A stretch of 64,000 nt of DNA from Palsa-295 sp963781105. Its GTDB lineage: Bacteria > Acidobacteriota > Terriglobia > Acidiferrales > UBA7541. Numbering within the stretch: position 1 is the first letter of the stretch; every line of letters starts with the position of its first letter. The stretch lies in the NCBI GenBank assembly GCA_963781105.1, contig CAWAED010000001.1, positions 372,001-436,000 on the forward strand, given 5' to 3'. A program made the translations under genes and the position numbers. Positions 52,829 to 62,532 of this stretch are shown piece by piece. The notes below the pieces were generated by a model. It searched no databases and was not told the DNA's origin. It saw nothing but the letters and a program-made list of their open reading frames with translations.

Positions 52829-53215
52829 TCACACGGCGGCGGCGAGAAGCGGGGTGACGCGTTCCTTGACTTGCTCGGGCGTGAACGGTTTGCGTAGATA
52901 CCCTCTGGCACCCGCGGAAAGCGCTTCGACCACCCGGGCTTCGCTGCCCTCAGTGGTAATCATTACCACCGGTACTCCTTTAACGGCTTCCACTCCGGCA
53001 ACGCTCTTCAGGAACTCCAGACCGTCCATTACGGGCATATTGATGTCGCTCAGGATGAGATCGAGTGAACCCTTTTGGACTTCGGCAAGCGCTTCCGCAC
53101 CATTGCTGGCTTCGACGACCTCGCCTATATCGAGTCCTGCCTGACGCAGAGCCCGTTCGACGATTTTCCGCATGACGGAGGAGTCATCCACAATGAGGAC
53201 CTTGAGTTTCTTCAC
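52829..53215 (-). CDS. CheY-like single-domain response regulator
   Basis: 128 residues from GTG 53215 with AGGAG 7 bp upstream. LKVLIVDDSSVMRKIVERAL has the acidic pair, the phospho-acceptor Asp lies in LDLILSDINMPVMDG, Thr in VVMITTEGSE and Lys in GYLRKPFTPE. Resembles chemotaxis CheY. A longer ATG reading to 53314 lacks support. No kinase gene nearby. Confidence 0.92.
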   Translation of the reverse strand: MKKLKVLIVDDSSVMRKIVERALRQAGLDIGEVVEASNGAEALAEVQKGSLDLILSDINMPVMDGLEFLKSVAGVEAVKGVPVVMITTEGSEARVVEALSAGARGYLRKPFTPEQVKERVTPLLAAAV

Positions 53216-53441
53216 TTTTGATCTCCTAGCGAAACTCTCTTGCTCCCCTGGCGCCCTGGCGTGGCGCTGGGAGGATCGCCGCGCCCCGAGAATCGAACGA
53301 GGCGGCACGGACACAGACGGAACCCGGACTCGCTATCTTCATCGGCAGGCCCGCGCCGGTACGTTAGTCGGGTAGAGGGATTTTGAGCGGGCAGGGACAG
53401 GGAGCATAATGAACCGCGGCTAGCTCGAAGGAGAAGCCACC

Positions 53442-54014
53442 ATGAGAAATCCGCGATTTTGGGGTGTCCGGTCGGTCGTCCTGGCCGCGCTCGCCGTGGT
53501 TCTGGCCGCCGGGATTTACGGGACGTTGGGCGCGTCTGAAAAGGCGCCCGCGGTCGGTACTGCCGCCCCGGACTTCACGCTCAATTCCCAGGAAGGCAAG
53601 CCGGTCAATCTGCACGATTATCGCGGCAAGTGGGTGGTCCTTTATTTCTACCCCAAGGACTTCACGAGCGGTTGCACCGAAGAGGCCCACAATTTTCAGC
53701 GTGACCTGACGCAGTACGAGCAAAAAAACGCCGTGATTCTGGGTGTTAGCGTCGATTCTACCGAGAACCATCAGAAGTTCTGCACCAAGGAAGGCCTGAA
53801 CTTCAAACTGCTCGCTGATACGGACCATAAGGTTTCAGCGGAGTACGGCTCGATCATGAACCTGGCCGTGAAGAAGCTCTCGGCGCGGCATACGTTTCTG
53901 CTGAATCCCGAAGGCGTCATCGTAAAGGAATATATGGACGTGGATCCCGCCAAGCACAGCCAGGAGGTGCTTGCGGCACTCACCAAATTACAGCAAGGTT
54001 CGCCGTCGAAGTAG
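53442..54014 (+). CDS. Peroxiredoxin, Bcp type, exported
   Basis: 190 residues. An N-terminal signal or anchor (SVVLAALAVVLAAGIYGTLG) precedes an AhpC/TSA fold: APDFTLNSQEGKPVNLHDYR, YFYPKDFTSGCTEE with the peroxidatic Cys, and SARHTFLLNPEGVIVKEYMD. Reduces peroxides outside the cytoplasm. Good AAGGAG ribosome site. Confidence 0.9.
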   Translation: MRNPRFWGVRSVVLAALAVVLAAGIYGTLGASEKAPAVGTAAPDFTLNSQEGKPVNLHDYRGKWVVLYFYPKDFTSGCTEEAHNFQRDLTQYEQKNAVILGVSVDSTENHQKFCTKEGLNFKLLADTDHKVSAEYGSIMNLAVKKLSARHTFLLNPEGVIVKEYMDVDPAKHSQEVLAALTKLQQGSPSK

Positions 54015-54187
54015 GCTGTTGACGGCCGCTCTGCTGCCGCTTGGCGACCCAGATTTCGGGTTCATTGCGGCACCACCGGGTACCGCCTTGCAATCTGCTG
54101 AGGACACAAGCTGAAAGTGATGCGAAAATGGCGGCGGAAGTCGGGCGTCCCGGAACTGCTGGCTGCTACTCGGAGGAAAATAATTCC

Positions 54188-54634
54188 ATGAAAACGGTTA
54201 ACACGGTCATTTTGACCGCAGGCTTGTGCCTGATTCTAGGCTCTGCGGCCACCGGAGACGCGCAGCAAGGCGGCTCCTCCGGCGGGTCAGGGTCTTCGAA
54301 TGCGGCCGCGCCTTCCACTAAGGCCCAGCAGAGCAGCAAAACGACGGGCAAGCTGGACGCCGAAGCCCCCGAAAACGACGACGCGCTGCACCTGACCGAC
54401 GAGCAGAAAGACAAGATCAAATCAATCCGAGCGGATGCGAAGCAGAGAGTGCTCGATGTACAGAAGGACTCTTCGCTCAGCGACGAGGCCAAGGAGCGCA
54501 AGGTTCGGGAAATCCGCAAAGAGACGCGCGCGCAAGTGTGGGGCGCGATGACTCCGGACCAGCAGCAGCAGTGGGCCAACGAGCAGCGTGCTCGCCGGGA
54601 AGCGCGGCACGCGGAAAGCAAGCCGCAAGACTAG
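54188..54634 (+). CDS. Exported Gly/Ser-rich protein with charged helical C-terminus
   Basis: 148 residues from ATG 54188 (GGAGG upstream). Signal peptide, a GGSSGG linker, then a charged helical region (LTDEQKDKIKSIRADAKQRV ... MTPDQQQQWANEQRARRE) resembling the helical pattern of Spy/CpxP-type periplasmic proteins, with the 'LTPEQ'-like motif. Function inferred only by style. Confidence 0.7.
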   Translation: MKTVNTVILTAGLCLILGSAATGDAQQGGSSGGSGSSNAAAPSTKAQQSSKTTGKLDAEAPENDDALHLTDEQKDKIKSIRADAKQRVLDVQKDSSLSDEAKERKVREIRKETRAQVWGAMTPDQQQQWANEQRARREARHAESKPQD

Positions 54635-54845
54635 GCGCGAGATCGCCAAGGTCCCGCGAACCGAGCGGAACGTTCCGATCTGAACAGCACCGCCATCACG
54701 ACAATATTCCTCCGCAAAAAATTTTCATTTTTTCGCACATTTCTCTTGCATCGAGTGTGAATATCCGTATTCTGCATTTTGCGAACTCGCTCCGCGCGAA
54801 AGCGGGAAGAGAGCGAGGATCGCTGATGGAGGACGCGACAAAAAA

Positions 54846-56267
54846 TTGAGCACTTTATCCCTGCCAGCCCAATTCCCTTCCCGGGCCGTTACATCCACAA
54901 AGAAAAATGTAAAGCTCACGCTCTGGCCGCTGGTGGCCGCGACATTCTTTATGGTGTCTGGCGGAACCTACGGCACCGAAGACATCATCCACGGCGCCGG
55001 CTACGGCCGGGGAATATTGCTGCTGCTCCTGACGCCATTGCTCTGGAGCCTGCCAACAGCATTCATGATCGGCGAGCTATCGAGCGCGCTCCCGGCCGAA
55101 GGCGGCTATTACGCCTGGGTGCGGCGCGCGATGGGCAATTTCTGGGGCTTCCAGGAAGCCTGGCTGTCGCTGGTCGCCAGTATTTTCGATATGGCGATCT
55201 ATCCCACGCTGTTTGTGGCCTATTTGACGCGGCTCGTGCCGTGGTTCGCGGTGGGCCACCGCGGATGGATGGTGGCACTGGGCGTGGTGACAATCTGCAC
55301 GCTGATGAATATCGCCGGGATTCGCGTGGTGGCCATCAGCTCTCTTTGGCTCTTCTTCCTATTGTCGGCGCCGTTCGTCCTGATTGTCTTGATTGCACCG
55401 ATGAAGATTGGAGCGCTTGCGGGCGCGGTGACGGCACCGACCACATCCGACGTCGGATTGATCGGCGGGCTGCTCATCTGCATGTGGAATTACATGGGCT
55501 GGGACAACGCGTCCACAATCGCAGCAGAAGTGAAGCGTCCGCAAACGACCTATCCGCGAGCGATGCTCCTTGCGGTGATGGTCGTCGCGCTCACTTACGT
55601 GCTGCCCTTTGCGGCGATGTGGCTCACGGGCGTACCGGCCACGTCGTTCGAGACAGGCTCTTGGGCGGATCTGGCCGGGATGATGGGCGGCCTGGTCGGC
55701 GGACCGCTGATGGCGCGCGGATTCCGAGTAGCTCTGGTACTCGGTGGGATGATGAGTGCGTTTGGCATGTTCAACGCGCTGGTCATGAGCTATTCGCGCT
55801 TGCCGCTGGCCATGGCACAGGATGGTTTGCTGCCGTCGGTATTCAGCAAGCTGCAGCCGAAGACACGCGCGCCCTGGGTGGCGATCACTGTATTGGCCGG
55901 GTGTTGGGCGCTTTGCCTGGGTCTCGGATTCGAGCGGCTGGTTACGATTGACGTGCTGCTCTACGGGACCAGCCTGTCGCTCGAGTTCATCGCCCTGATT
56001 GTACTGCGCGTCAAAGAGCCGACGTTGCGCCGGCCATTCAAAGTGCCCGGAGGGCTCTGGGGCGTGATCCTCTGCGGCGTGTTTCCCGTGCTGCTGCTCG
56101 GATTTTCGGTAGTTCACGGCGAAGGCGAGAAAATCCTCGGCATGACCGAGCTGGCGTTCGGGATGCTATTGATCGCCGCGGGGTTCGTCGTGTACTGGGC
56201 GACTTCTTCTTTGCGGCGCGAGAGCTGGAAGCCCGCCGCGTTGAAAAGCGAGCGCGAGGCTGCTTAG
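54846..56267 (+). CDS. APC-superfamily amino-acid permease
   Basis: 473 residues with about twelve membrane helices, TTG start with GGAGG upstream. GGTYGTEDIIHGAGYGRGIL in the first helix, LPAEGGYYAWVRRAMGNFWG (the family substrate-binding region) and EVKRPQTTYPRAMLLAV are typical of LAT/APC transporters. Substrate unknown. Precedes the GMC oxidoreductase by about 90 bp. Confidence 0.9.
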   Translation: MSTLSLPAQFPSRAVTSTKKNVKLTLWPLVAATFFMVSGGTYGTEDIIHGAGYGRGILLLLLTPLLWSLPTAFMIGELSSALPAEGGYYAWVRRAMGNFWGFQEAWLSLVASIFDMAIYPTLFVAYLTRLVPWFAVGHRGWMVALGVVTICTLMNIAGIRVVAISSLWLFFLLSAPFVLIVLIAPMKIGALAGAVTAPTTSDVGLIGGLLICMWNYMGWDNASTIAAEVKRPQTTYPRAMLLAVMVVALTYVLPFAAMWLTGVPATSFETGSWADLAGMMGGLVGGPLMARGFRVALVLGGMMSAFGMFNALVMSYSRLPLAMAQDGLLPSVFSKLQPKTRAPWVAITVLAGCWALCLGLGFERLVTIDVLLYGTSLSLEFIALIVLRVKEPTLRRPFKVPGGLWGVILCGVFPVLLLGFSVVHGEGEKILGMTELAFGMLLIAAGFVVYWATSSLRRESWKPAALKSEREAA

Positions 56268-56360
56268 CTTCACGCCGTCGCGCGATCGCTGATCGCGTCT
56301 TTCCATACACAATTGAGGTTGCCGCTCGGCGCTAGTTAGCATTTAATTCCAGCACCCTCC

Positions 56361-57947
56361 ATGGCGCCGACGGCCAAAGCATACAATTACATTATTGTGG
56401 GAGCCGGCTCAGCCGGGTGTGTGCTGGCGGCGCGCCTGAGCGAGGACCCGCGAAGGCGCGTGCTGCTGCTCGAAGCCGGCGGCAAGGACAGCGCCCGAGA
56501 AATTCACATTCCGGCTGCATTCTCAAAGCTCTTCAAGACTGCGGTGGACTGGGACTATTCGACGGAACCAGAACCGCAACTTCACAATCGAAAGCTCTAT
56601 TGGCCGCGCGGCAAAGTTCTCGGCGGATCGAGTTCTATCAACGCCATGATTTATGTCCGCGGCAATTCGGCGGATTACGATTGGTGGCGCGAGGCCGGTA
56701 ATCCCGGCTGGGGATTCGCGGACGTCCTACCGTATTTCAAGAAATCCGAAGATCAGGAGCGTGGTGCTTCCGAGCTTCACGGCGTGGGCGGATCCATTCA
56801 TGTCGCCGATCCTCGATGCGTGAACCCGCTCACGCGCGCCTTCTTGGCCGCAGCCAACGAGGTCGGCATCCCCACGAACCCTGACTTCAATGGCGCCACA
56901 CAAGAGGGCGCCGGACTTTACCAGTTGACCCAGAAGAACGGCGCGCGCTGCAGCGCGGTGGACGGTTATTTGAAGCCAGCGCTCAGCCGGCCCAACCTTA
57001 CTGTACTCACGGGCGCGCACGTCGCGCGGGTGCTCATCGAAAGCGGTCAGTCACGTGGCGTGGAATTTGTGCGCGAAGGCGGGCTGCAGACGGCGCGTGC
57101 AGACGCTGAAGTGATTTTGGCCAGCGGGACGATTAATTCTCCCCAAGCATTGATGTTGTCCGGCGTCGGCCCTGCGGACGCACTCACACAGCTCGGAATT
57201 GCCGTGGTTCGCGATTTGCCGGGGGTCGGACAGAATCTGCAGGATCATCCGATGGTTTCGGTCGGCTACCTTTGCACGCAGCAAGTCAGCCTGGACGGCG
57301 CGGAGACGCTGGCGAACCTGCTGCGCTATTTCATTTTCAAATCCGGGCCGCTCACCTCCAACGTCGCCGAGGCCGGCTTGTTCCTGCGGACTCGTGTGGG
57401 AGCGCAAACGCCCGATCTGCAGCTGCTCTTCGGGCCGGCGTATTATCGCGCTCACGGATTAATGCGACGCAAAGAGCACTGCTTCGGGTTCGGCCCCACG
57501 CTGATTACGCCGGAAAGCCGCGGCAGCATTTCGCTGCGATCCACGAATCCACTGGATGCTCCGGCAATCCGCGCCAATTATCTTTCGACAGACGCGGACT
57601 TCCGCACGATGATCGAAGGAGTGCGCCTGGCGCGTCGGCTGGCGCACGCGAAGGCGTTCGACCCCTTTCGCGGAGACGAGCTGCATCCAGGCGCAGCCGC
57701 GAAAACCGATGACGACATTGTGGAATTCTTACGCAATGAACTCGAAACGCTCTACCACCCAGTCGGGACTTGCAAAATGGGCAACGACTCGCTGGCGGTG
57801 GTGGATTCGCGGCTACGAGTTCATGGAATCGAGCGGCTTCGCGTGGTGGATGCTTCGATCATGCCCCGCGTCCCGGCCGGAAATACGCACGCGCCGGTCA
57901 TCATGATCGCGGAAAAGGCCGCGGACATGATCCGCGAGGATGCTTAA
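56361..57947 (+). CDS. GMC-family FAD oxidoreductase (choline dehydrogenase-like)
   Basis: 528 residues. FAD-binding YIIVGAGSAGCVLAARLSED, GMC signature 1 (PRGKVLGGSSSINAMIYVRG), signature 2 (ASGTINSPQALMLSGVGP) and the C-terminal active site His in YHPVGTCKMG ... RVPAGNTHAPVIMIAEKAA. Oxidises alcohols; the real substrate is not readable. Confidence 0.93.
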   Translation: MAPTAKAYNYIIVGAGSAGCVLAARLSEDPRRRVLLLEAGGKDSAREIHIPAAFSKLFKTAVDWDYSTEPEPQLHNRKLYWPRGKVLGGSSSINAMIYVRGNSADYDWWREAGNPGWGFADVLPYFKKSEDQERGASELHGVGGSIHVADPRCVNPLTRAFLAAANEVGIPTNPDFNGATQEGAGLYQLTQKNGARCSAVDGYLKPALSRPNLTVLTGAHVARVLIESGQSRGVEFVREGGLQTARADAEVILASGTINSPQALMLSGVGPADALTQLGIAVVRDLPGVGQNLQDHPMVSVGYLCTQQVSLDGAETLANLLRYFIFKSGPLTSNVAEAGLFLRTRVGAQTPDLQLLFGPAYYRAHGLMRRKEHCFGFGPTLITPESRGSISLRSTNPLDAPAIRANYLSTDADFRTMIEGVRLARRLAHAKAFDPFRGDELHPGAAAKTDDDIVEFLRNELETLYHPVGTCKMGNDSLAVVDSRLRVHGIERLRVVDASIMPRVPAGNTHAPVIMIAEKAADMIREDA

Positions 57948-58890
57948 CTCACAGCAACGCGCGGGTTTCTTGGCGGCTCCGCGTCGCAGCATTTCTGATA
58001 TCCTTTTCGCCGTGCATCGTTTGCCACTCGCCGGAATAATTGCGCTCGCCATGATTTCAATGCCAGTTGCCGCGGCGGCCTGGCAAGAACAGTCTCAGAC
58101 TCCCGCGCAAGTTCCCGCGCCGCCACAAGCTCATCCCGCAACGCCGCCGGCCCCACCGCAAACCGCTCCCGGTCAGAATCCCCTACCGCCTCCGCTGCAT
58201 TCGGGGCCGACGATCGTGATCAATGCGGCGCACGGCGGAACGGATAATGGCGCGCGCGGGCAAAACGGCCAGGCGGAAAAGGACGTAGTGCTGATTTTTG
58301 CGCGCATGCTGCGCAGCGACTTCGAGCGTCAAGGTTATCGCGTGGTGATGACGCGCAACGACGATTCCAATCCGTCGTACGAAGATCGCGCCGCCGTCGC
58401 GAACGGCTACCGCGATGCAATATTCATCAGCCTGCACGTCTCGTCCACAGGCAAAATTGGCACGGCGCGAGCATATTCCTACCAGTTTGCGACTCCGTTC
58501 GCAGCCGCGAATTCGGCGGACAGCTCCGGTCCGGGTGCCCCGGCTAGCGCACAGCCAGTGAACGCTCGCGCGAGCGGTTTGACTCCCTGGGATCAGGCGC
58601 AGCAACCGTTTATGGCAGCCAGCTATCGTCTTGCGGACGTGCTGCAGGCGCAATTGGCGCAAAGATTCAACGGGTCGCCGTCAATATCCACGCGCTTCGC
58701 GGTGCGCGAACTGCGTTCGGTGGCGGCGCCGGCGGTGGCCGTGGAACTCTCGAGCGTATCCGTTAGCGATCCCAATACTTTGCTGGCCATGGGCGCGCCT
58801 CTGGCGTCGGCGATCGTGCGTGCGGTGCAAGTATTGCGCCCTCTGGGCTCCGCGGCAGTAAATCCTGGCGCATCGGGCGGAACGAAATAA
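57940..58890 (+). CDS. N-acetylmuramoyl-L-alanine amidase (AmiC-type)
   Basis: 316 residues. Signal peptide, best fitted by GTG 58012 (HRLPLAGIIALAMISMPVAA); ATG 57940 is the alternative. A Pro/Gln linker precedes the Amidase_3 domain with zinc ligands in IVINAAHGGTDNGARG, Glu in EKDVVLIFARML and His in FISLHVSSTG, plus late Glu in AVELSSVSV. Cleaves peptide stems from glycan during division. Its stop and the next ATG overlap (TAATG). Confidence 0.88.
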   Translation: MLNSQQRAGFLAAPRRSISDILFAVHRLPLAGIIALAMISMPVAAAAWQEQSQTPAQVPAPPQAHPATPPAPPQTAPGQNPLPPPLHSGPTIVINAAHGGTDNGARGQNGQAEKDVVLIFARMLRSDFERQGYRVVMTRNDDSNPSYEDRAAVANGYRDAIFISLHVSSTGKIGTARAYSYQFATPFAAANSADSSGPGAPASAQPVNARASGLTPWDQAQQPFMAASYRLADVLQAQLAQRFNGSPSISTRFAVRELRSVAAPAVAVELSSVSVSDPNTLLAMGAPLASAIVRAVQVLRPLGSAAVNPGASGGTK

Positions 58891-59567
58891 TGCCGCGTAA
58901 TCTGAAAATTACACTGGCGATTCTATCCGTGGCGGTGGTGATCGGGCTGATCAGCCTGCGCGGCTTGCACCAGCGGATTCAAAATTTGTCGGAGGCGCAA
59001 TCGTCAGATGAAGACGCGCGGCGCGATCTACTGAAGCCCACGGTTTCGACGCCAACCGACGCTTTGGTGCAGGCCAAGATGTTCTGGGCCTCGGGGCCGG
59101 ATACGCTCACGCCTGTCACCGTGGAACTGCCGCTGTCGGCGGATCCGGTCCAGCGCGGACGCCAAGTGCTCGATGCGTTGATCGCCAACGTTCCCGGCGA
59201 CGGTGAGCGCACGCTGCCCGCCGATGCCACGGTGCTGGGCTTCTACATTCTCCCCGACGGAACCGCCATCGCTGATTTTTCTGATGCCTTGGCATCGGAA
59301 ACACCTTCAGGAATTTTGAGCGAGGAAATGGCGGTGAACTCGATCGCACGGACGCTTGAAAATAATGTGACGATTGTGCACCGGTTGAAAATTTTGATTC
59401 ACGGCCAGGAGGCCGAGACTCTGGCTGGCCACGTGGACCTCACCGGTTTCTTCGATCTGAATCCCCGTGCAGTTGCGACGCCGGCACCCGCACCGTCGAA
59501 CTCGTCCGTGACGCCAAGGACGCCCGGTTCACCACCTGCGACAACTTCGGCGAAACCGTCTCGTTGA
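58890..59567 (+). CDS. GerMN-domain protein
   Basis: 225 residues. An N-terminal membrane anchor (LKITLAILSVAVVIGLISLR) is followed by a GerMN domain (about 65-190): VTVELPLSADPVQRGRQVLD, GTAIADFSDALASE, EMAVNSIARTLENN, KILIHGQEAETLAGHVDLTG. Such domains occur beside amidases in many non-sporulating bacteria, probably in peptidoglycan binding. Ser/Pro-rich tail. Translationally coupled to the amidase. Confidence 0.87.
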   Translation: MPRNLKITLAILSVAVVIGLISLRGLHQRIQNLSEAQSSDEDARRDLLKPTVSTPTDALVQAKMFWASGPDTLTPVTVELPLSADPVQRGRQVLDALIANVPGDGERTLPADATVLGFYILPDGTAIADFSDALASETPSGILSEEMAVNSIARTLENNVTIVHRLKILIHGQEAETLAGHVDLTGFFDLNPRAVATPAPAPSNSSVTPRTPGSPPATTSAKPSR

Positions 59568-59720
59568 TTGCTACGTTCTTGGTGTTCGCGCGGCTAGCGT
59601 TCTCGATGTTCGCCTGAGCGGCGCTTCAGGAATGGTTGACACTTTCGCGGGCAATCGTCACACTAAGTGCTCAGATTTTCCGTAATATCCACGCCAGACG
59701 CACCGAAGGGAGATTCATAG

Positions 59721-60458
59721 TTGCGAGCCGATGGACGCATGCCGGACGAATTGCGGCCGGTGAAAATTACGCCTGACTTTATTCCCCACGCCGAGGGAAG
59801 TGCGCTGATCGAAGCCGGGGACACGCGCGTGATCGTGACGGCGACGATCGAGGATGGCGTACCCTCCTTTTTGAAGGGCTCAGGCAAGGGCTGGGTCACG
59901 GGTGAGTACGGGATGCTGCCGCGCTCGACCGAAAGCCGGACGCCGCGCGAATCCAGCCGCGGGAAGCAATCGGGACGCACGCTGGAAATCCAGCGAATGA
60001 TCGGGCGCACGTTGCGCGCAGTGACGGATCTAAAGGCCCTCGGCGAGCGCACGGTGTGGCTCGATTGCGACGTGATTCAGGCAGACGGTGGCACGCGCAC
60101 TGCGTCGGTGACCGGCGCTTTCGTGGCGCTGGCGCTTTCTCTGGAACGGATGGTGGCGGCAGGAATTTTGCGCAAGGTGCCGCTGATTGATTTCCTCGCG
60201 GCGACAAGCGTCGGAATCGTGGCGGACGAATTGCTGCTCGACCTCGCATACGAAGAAGACTCGCGCGCGCAAGTGGACATGAACGTGGTGATGACCGGCA
60301 GCGGCGAGTTCGTGGAAGTGCAAGCCAGCGCGGAAGGCCGTCCGTACACGGACATTGAACTGCAAGACTTGCTGAAGTTGGCCGCCGGCGGAATTCGGTC
60401 GCTAGTTCGCGCGCAGCAGGAATTGCTGCAAATCAAATTCATGGTCCGCAGCAAGTAG
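59721..60458 (+). CDS. rph: Ribonuclease PH
   Basis: 245 residues, TTG start as the family N-terminus RADGRMPDELRPVKITPDF demands. Phosphorolytic 3'-5' exonuclease for tRNA maturation. Complete PH fold: GEYGMLPRSTESRTPRESSR, EIQRMIGRTLRAVTD (the RNA-contact Arg), WLDCDVIQADGGTRTASVTG and DLAYEEDSRAQVDMNVVMTG. 24 bp before rdgB, a common pair. Confidence 0.96.
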   Translation: MRADGRMPDELRPVKITPDFIPHAEGSALIEAGDTRVIVTATIEDGVPSFLKGSGKGWVTGEYGMLPRSTESRTPRESSRGKQSGRTLEIQRMIGRTLRAVTDLKALGERTVWLDCDVIQADGGTRTASVTGAFVALALSLERMVAAGILRKVPLIDFLAATSVGIVADELLLDLAYEEDSRAQVDMNVVMTGSGEFVEVQASAEGRPYTDIELQDLLKLAAGGIRSLVRAQQELLQIKFMVRSK

Positions 60459-60482
60459 GCCGGAGCGCGGCCGCGCACTGCG

Positions 60483-61061
60483 ATGAAGTTGCTCCTGGCA
60501 TCCTCGAATCCCGGAAAGTTGCGCGAATATCTGGAACTGGCGCGCGGCACGAATGTAGAAATCGAGCTGCTTCCAAGTTTTTCCAGCTTACCCGCCTTTG
60601 ACGAATCCGCTCCCACTTTCGCGGAGAATGCAGCAGGCAAGGCGCTGCATTACAGCCGATTCACTAATGAGACGGCTCTGGCCGACGATTCTGGGCTAGT
60701 AGTACCGGCCCTGGGAGGGTCGCCCGGCGTCCATTCAGCCCGATATGCGGGACCCGGCGCGAGCGATGCGGACCGTATCCAAAAGCTTCTGCGCGAGATG
60801 GATGGTAAGGAAGGAGACACGCGCGGGGCTAAGTTCGTGTGCGTGGTGGCCATTGCGGCCCGTGGCCGCGCTCTCGCGGTCGTTTCGGATATGGCCACCG
60901 GCGCAATCACTAAAGAGCCGCGCGGCACGTCTGGCTTTGGGTATGACCCCATTTTCCTGTTTGAAAACCTCGGCCTCACCTACGCGGAACTGCCCCCTGA
61001 CGAGAAAAACGCCTACAGCCATCGCGGTAGAGCTTTCCGGAGATTGCTGTATTTTATTTGA
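60483..61061 (+). CDS. rdgB: Non-canonical purine NTP pyrophosphatase (RdgB/HAM1)
   Basis: 192 residues. MKLLLASSNPGKLREYLELA (SxNxxK), ADDSGLVVPALGGSPGVHSA RYAG, TKEPRGTSGFGYDPIF and YSHRGRAFRRL are the family motifs. Hydrolyses ITP/XTP and their deoxy forms, preventing incorporation. Follows rph. Confidence 0.95.
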   Translation: MKLLLASSNPGKLREYLELARGTNVEIELLPSFSSLPAFDESAPTFAENAAGKALHYSRFTNETALADDSGLVVPALGGSPGVHSARYAGPGASDADRIQKLLREMDGKEGDTRGAKFVCVVAIAARGRALAVVSDMATGAITKEPRGTSGFGYDPIFLFENLGLTYAELPPDEKNAYSHRGRAFRRLLYFI

Positions 61062-61179
61062 CCCGCGAAGGCTGGTACCTTCTGCCAGTAGCAGCATCTA
61101 ATCCCGCTTGAACTGAAATAGCTTGCCGCCTGACTGGGCATAGGGGTAAAAAGGAGTCCCTCCCTCTTCGAGGTGAACC

Positions 61180-62529
61180 GTGACAGCCTCCCACGCAGTG
61201 ATGAAGCTGGAACCTTCTTTACTGGTGCGCTTGCAGGAAGCGCGTGAGCGCACGGATGCGCTTTTCGCGCTGCTCCCTCCGAATACGTTCTACGACCGGC
61301 CGATTCCGGAACGCCACCGTTTGATTTTCTACCTTGGACATCTGGAAGCTTTCGACAGGAATTTGCTAAGTGGCGCGCTGGGGATCGAGTCGGAAAACAG
61401 CACGCTCGATAAATTGTTTGCCTTCGGAATTGATCCCGTGGGTGGCGGTTTGCCAGCCGACAGGCCGAGTGATTGGCCGTCCTTGGCACAAGTAGAACAA
61501 TACAGTCGGGGCGTTCGCAGCAAACTCGACCAGCGACTGCGCGAACCCGGTTCGTCACTAGGAGCCGACCCGTCATTGGCCGACGGAACACTACTAAACG
61601 TTGCAATCGAGCACCGGCTGATGCATGAAGAGACTTTGGCTTATCTGCTGCACAATTTGCCTCACGCGCGAAAGGTTGAACAGAGACGGCCGGCCTACGA
61701 TCCGCGCCCCGCACCTTATGCGAGGGAGGTGATGATTCCTTCCGGTATCGCGACCTTAGGCCAGCCGCGCGCCGCAAAATCCTTTGGCTGGGACAATGAA
61801 TTTGGCGCGCAGCGCGTCTTGGTGCCGAGTTTTTCGATTGACGTTTTCCCCGTCACCAACGCCGAGTATTTGAAATTCGTGCAGGACGGCGGATATCAGG
61901 ACGCCAAGTATTGGCGCAACGAAGACTGGGAATGGCGCCGCAAGGAAAAATTGGAATTCCCGCATTTCTGGATGCTCAAATCGAATAGTTCGCCGGACGA
62001 CCCCGACGCGCAATGGGAATTTCGCGGCATGTTTGGCTCAATTCCGCTGCCACCATCGTGGCCGGTCTACGTGAGTCACGCAGAAGCCTCGGCATACGCG
62101 CGCTGGGCCGGCAAGAAACTTCCCACGGAAGAGCAGTGGCATCGTGCGGCTTACGGCACGACGGAAGCGCGCGAACGCCAATATCCCTGGGGCGATGAGC
62201 GTCCAGATGAAACGCGAGGAAATTTCCATCATCAAAATTGGGATCCAGCGCCGGTGGACGAGCACGTGCAAGGCGCCAGCGATTACGGTGTGCATGATCT
62301 ATTGGGCAACGGCTGGGAGTGGACCTCTACGTTGTTCGGCCCCCTACCAGGATTTGAACCTTTCAAATTTTATCTCGGGTATTCCGCGGACTTTTTCGAC
62401 GGAAAGCATTTCGTAATGAAGGGCGGTTCGCCGCGCACCGATGCATGCATGCTCCGGCGTTCCTTTCGTAATTGGTTTCAGCCACATTATCCATACATAT
62501 ACAGTAGCTTTCGATGCGTGGAGGAATAA
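61180..62529 (+). CDS. egtB: Ergothioneine synthase EgtB-type (iron sulfoxide synthase)
   Basis: 449 residues, GTG start with GAGG. The N-terminal DinB-like domain carries the iron-site His: GHLEAFD (about 50) and EHRLMHEETLAYLLHN (HX3H). The C-terminal FGE-sulfatase-like domain includes SIDVFPVTNAEYLKFVQDGG, GWEWTSTLFGPLPGF and VMKGGSPRTDACMLRRSFRN. Joins Cys or gamma-Glu-Cys to hercynine. Three bp before egtD. Confidence 0.92.
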   Translation: MTASHAVMKLEPSLLVRLQEARERTDALFALLPPNTFYDRPIPERHRLIFYLGHLEAFDRNLLSGALGIESENSTLDKLFAFGIDPVGGGLPADRPSDWPSLAQVEQYSRGVRSKLDQRLREPGSSLGADPSLADGTLLNVAIEHRLMHEETLAYLLHNLPHARKVEQRRPAYDPRPAPYAREVMIPSGIATLGQPRAAKSFGWDNEFGAQRVLVPSFSIDVFPVTNAEYLKFVQDGGYQDAKYWRNEDWEWRRKEKLEFPHFWMLKSNSSPDDPDAQWEFRGMFGSIPLPPSWPVYVSHAEASAYARWAGKKLPTEEQWHRAAYGTTEARERQYPWGDERPDETRGNFHHQNWDPAPVDEHVQGASDYGVHDLLGNGWEWTSTLFGPLPGFEPFKFYLGYSADFFDGKHFVMKGGSPRTDACMLRRSFRNWFQPHYPYIYSSFRCVEE

Positions 62530-62532
62530 TAC

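Noticed and set aside
52499..52911. Minus-strand frames beginning MVEAGGVEPPSEKP and a longer one from 52911
   Set aside because: Antisense of the tmRNA 3' end; no family resemblance.
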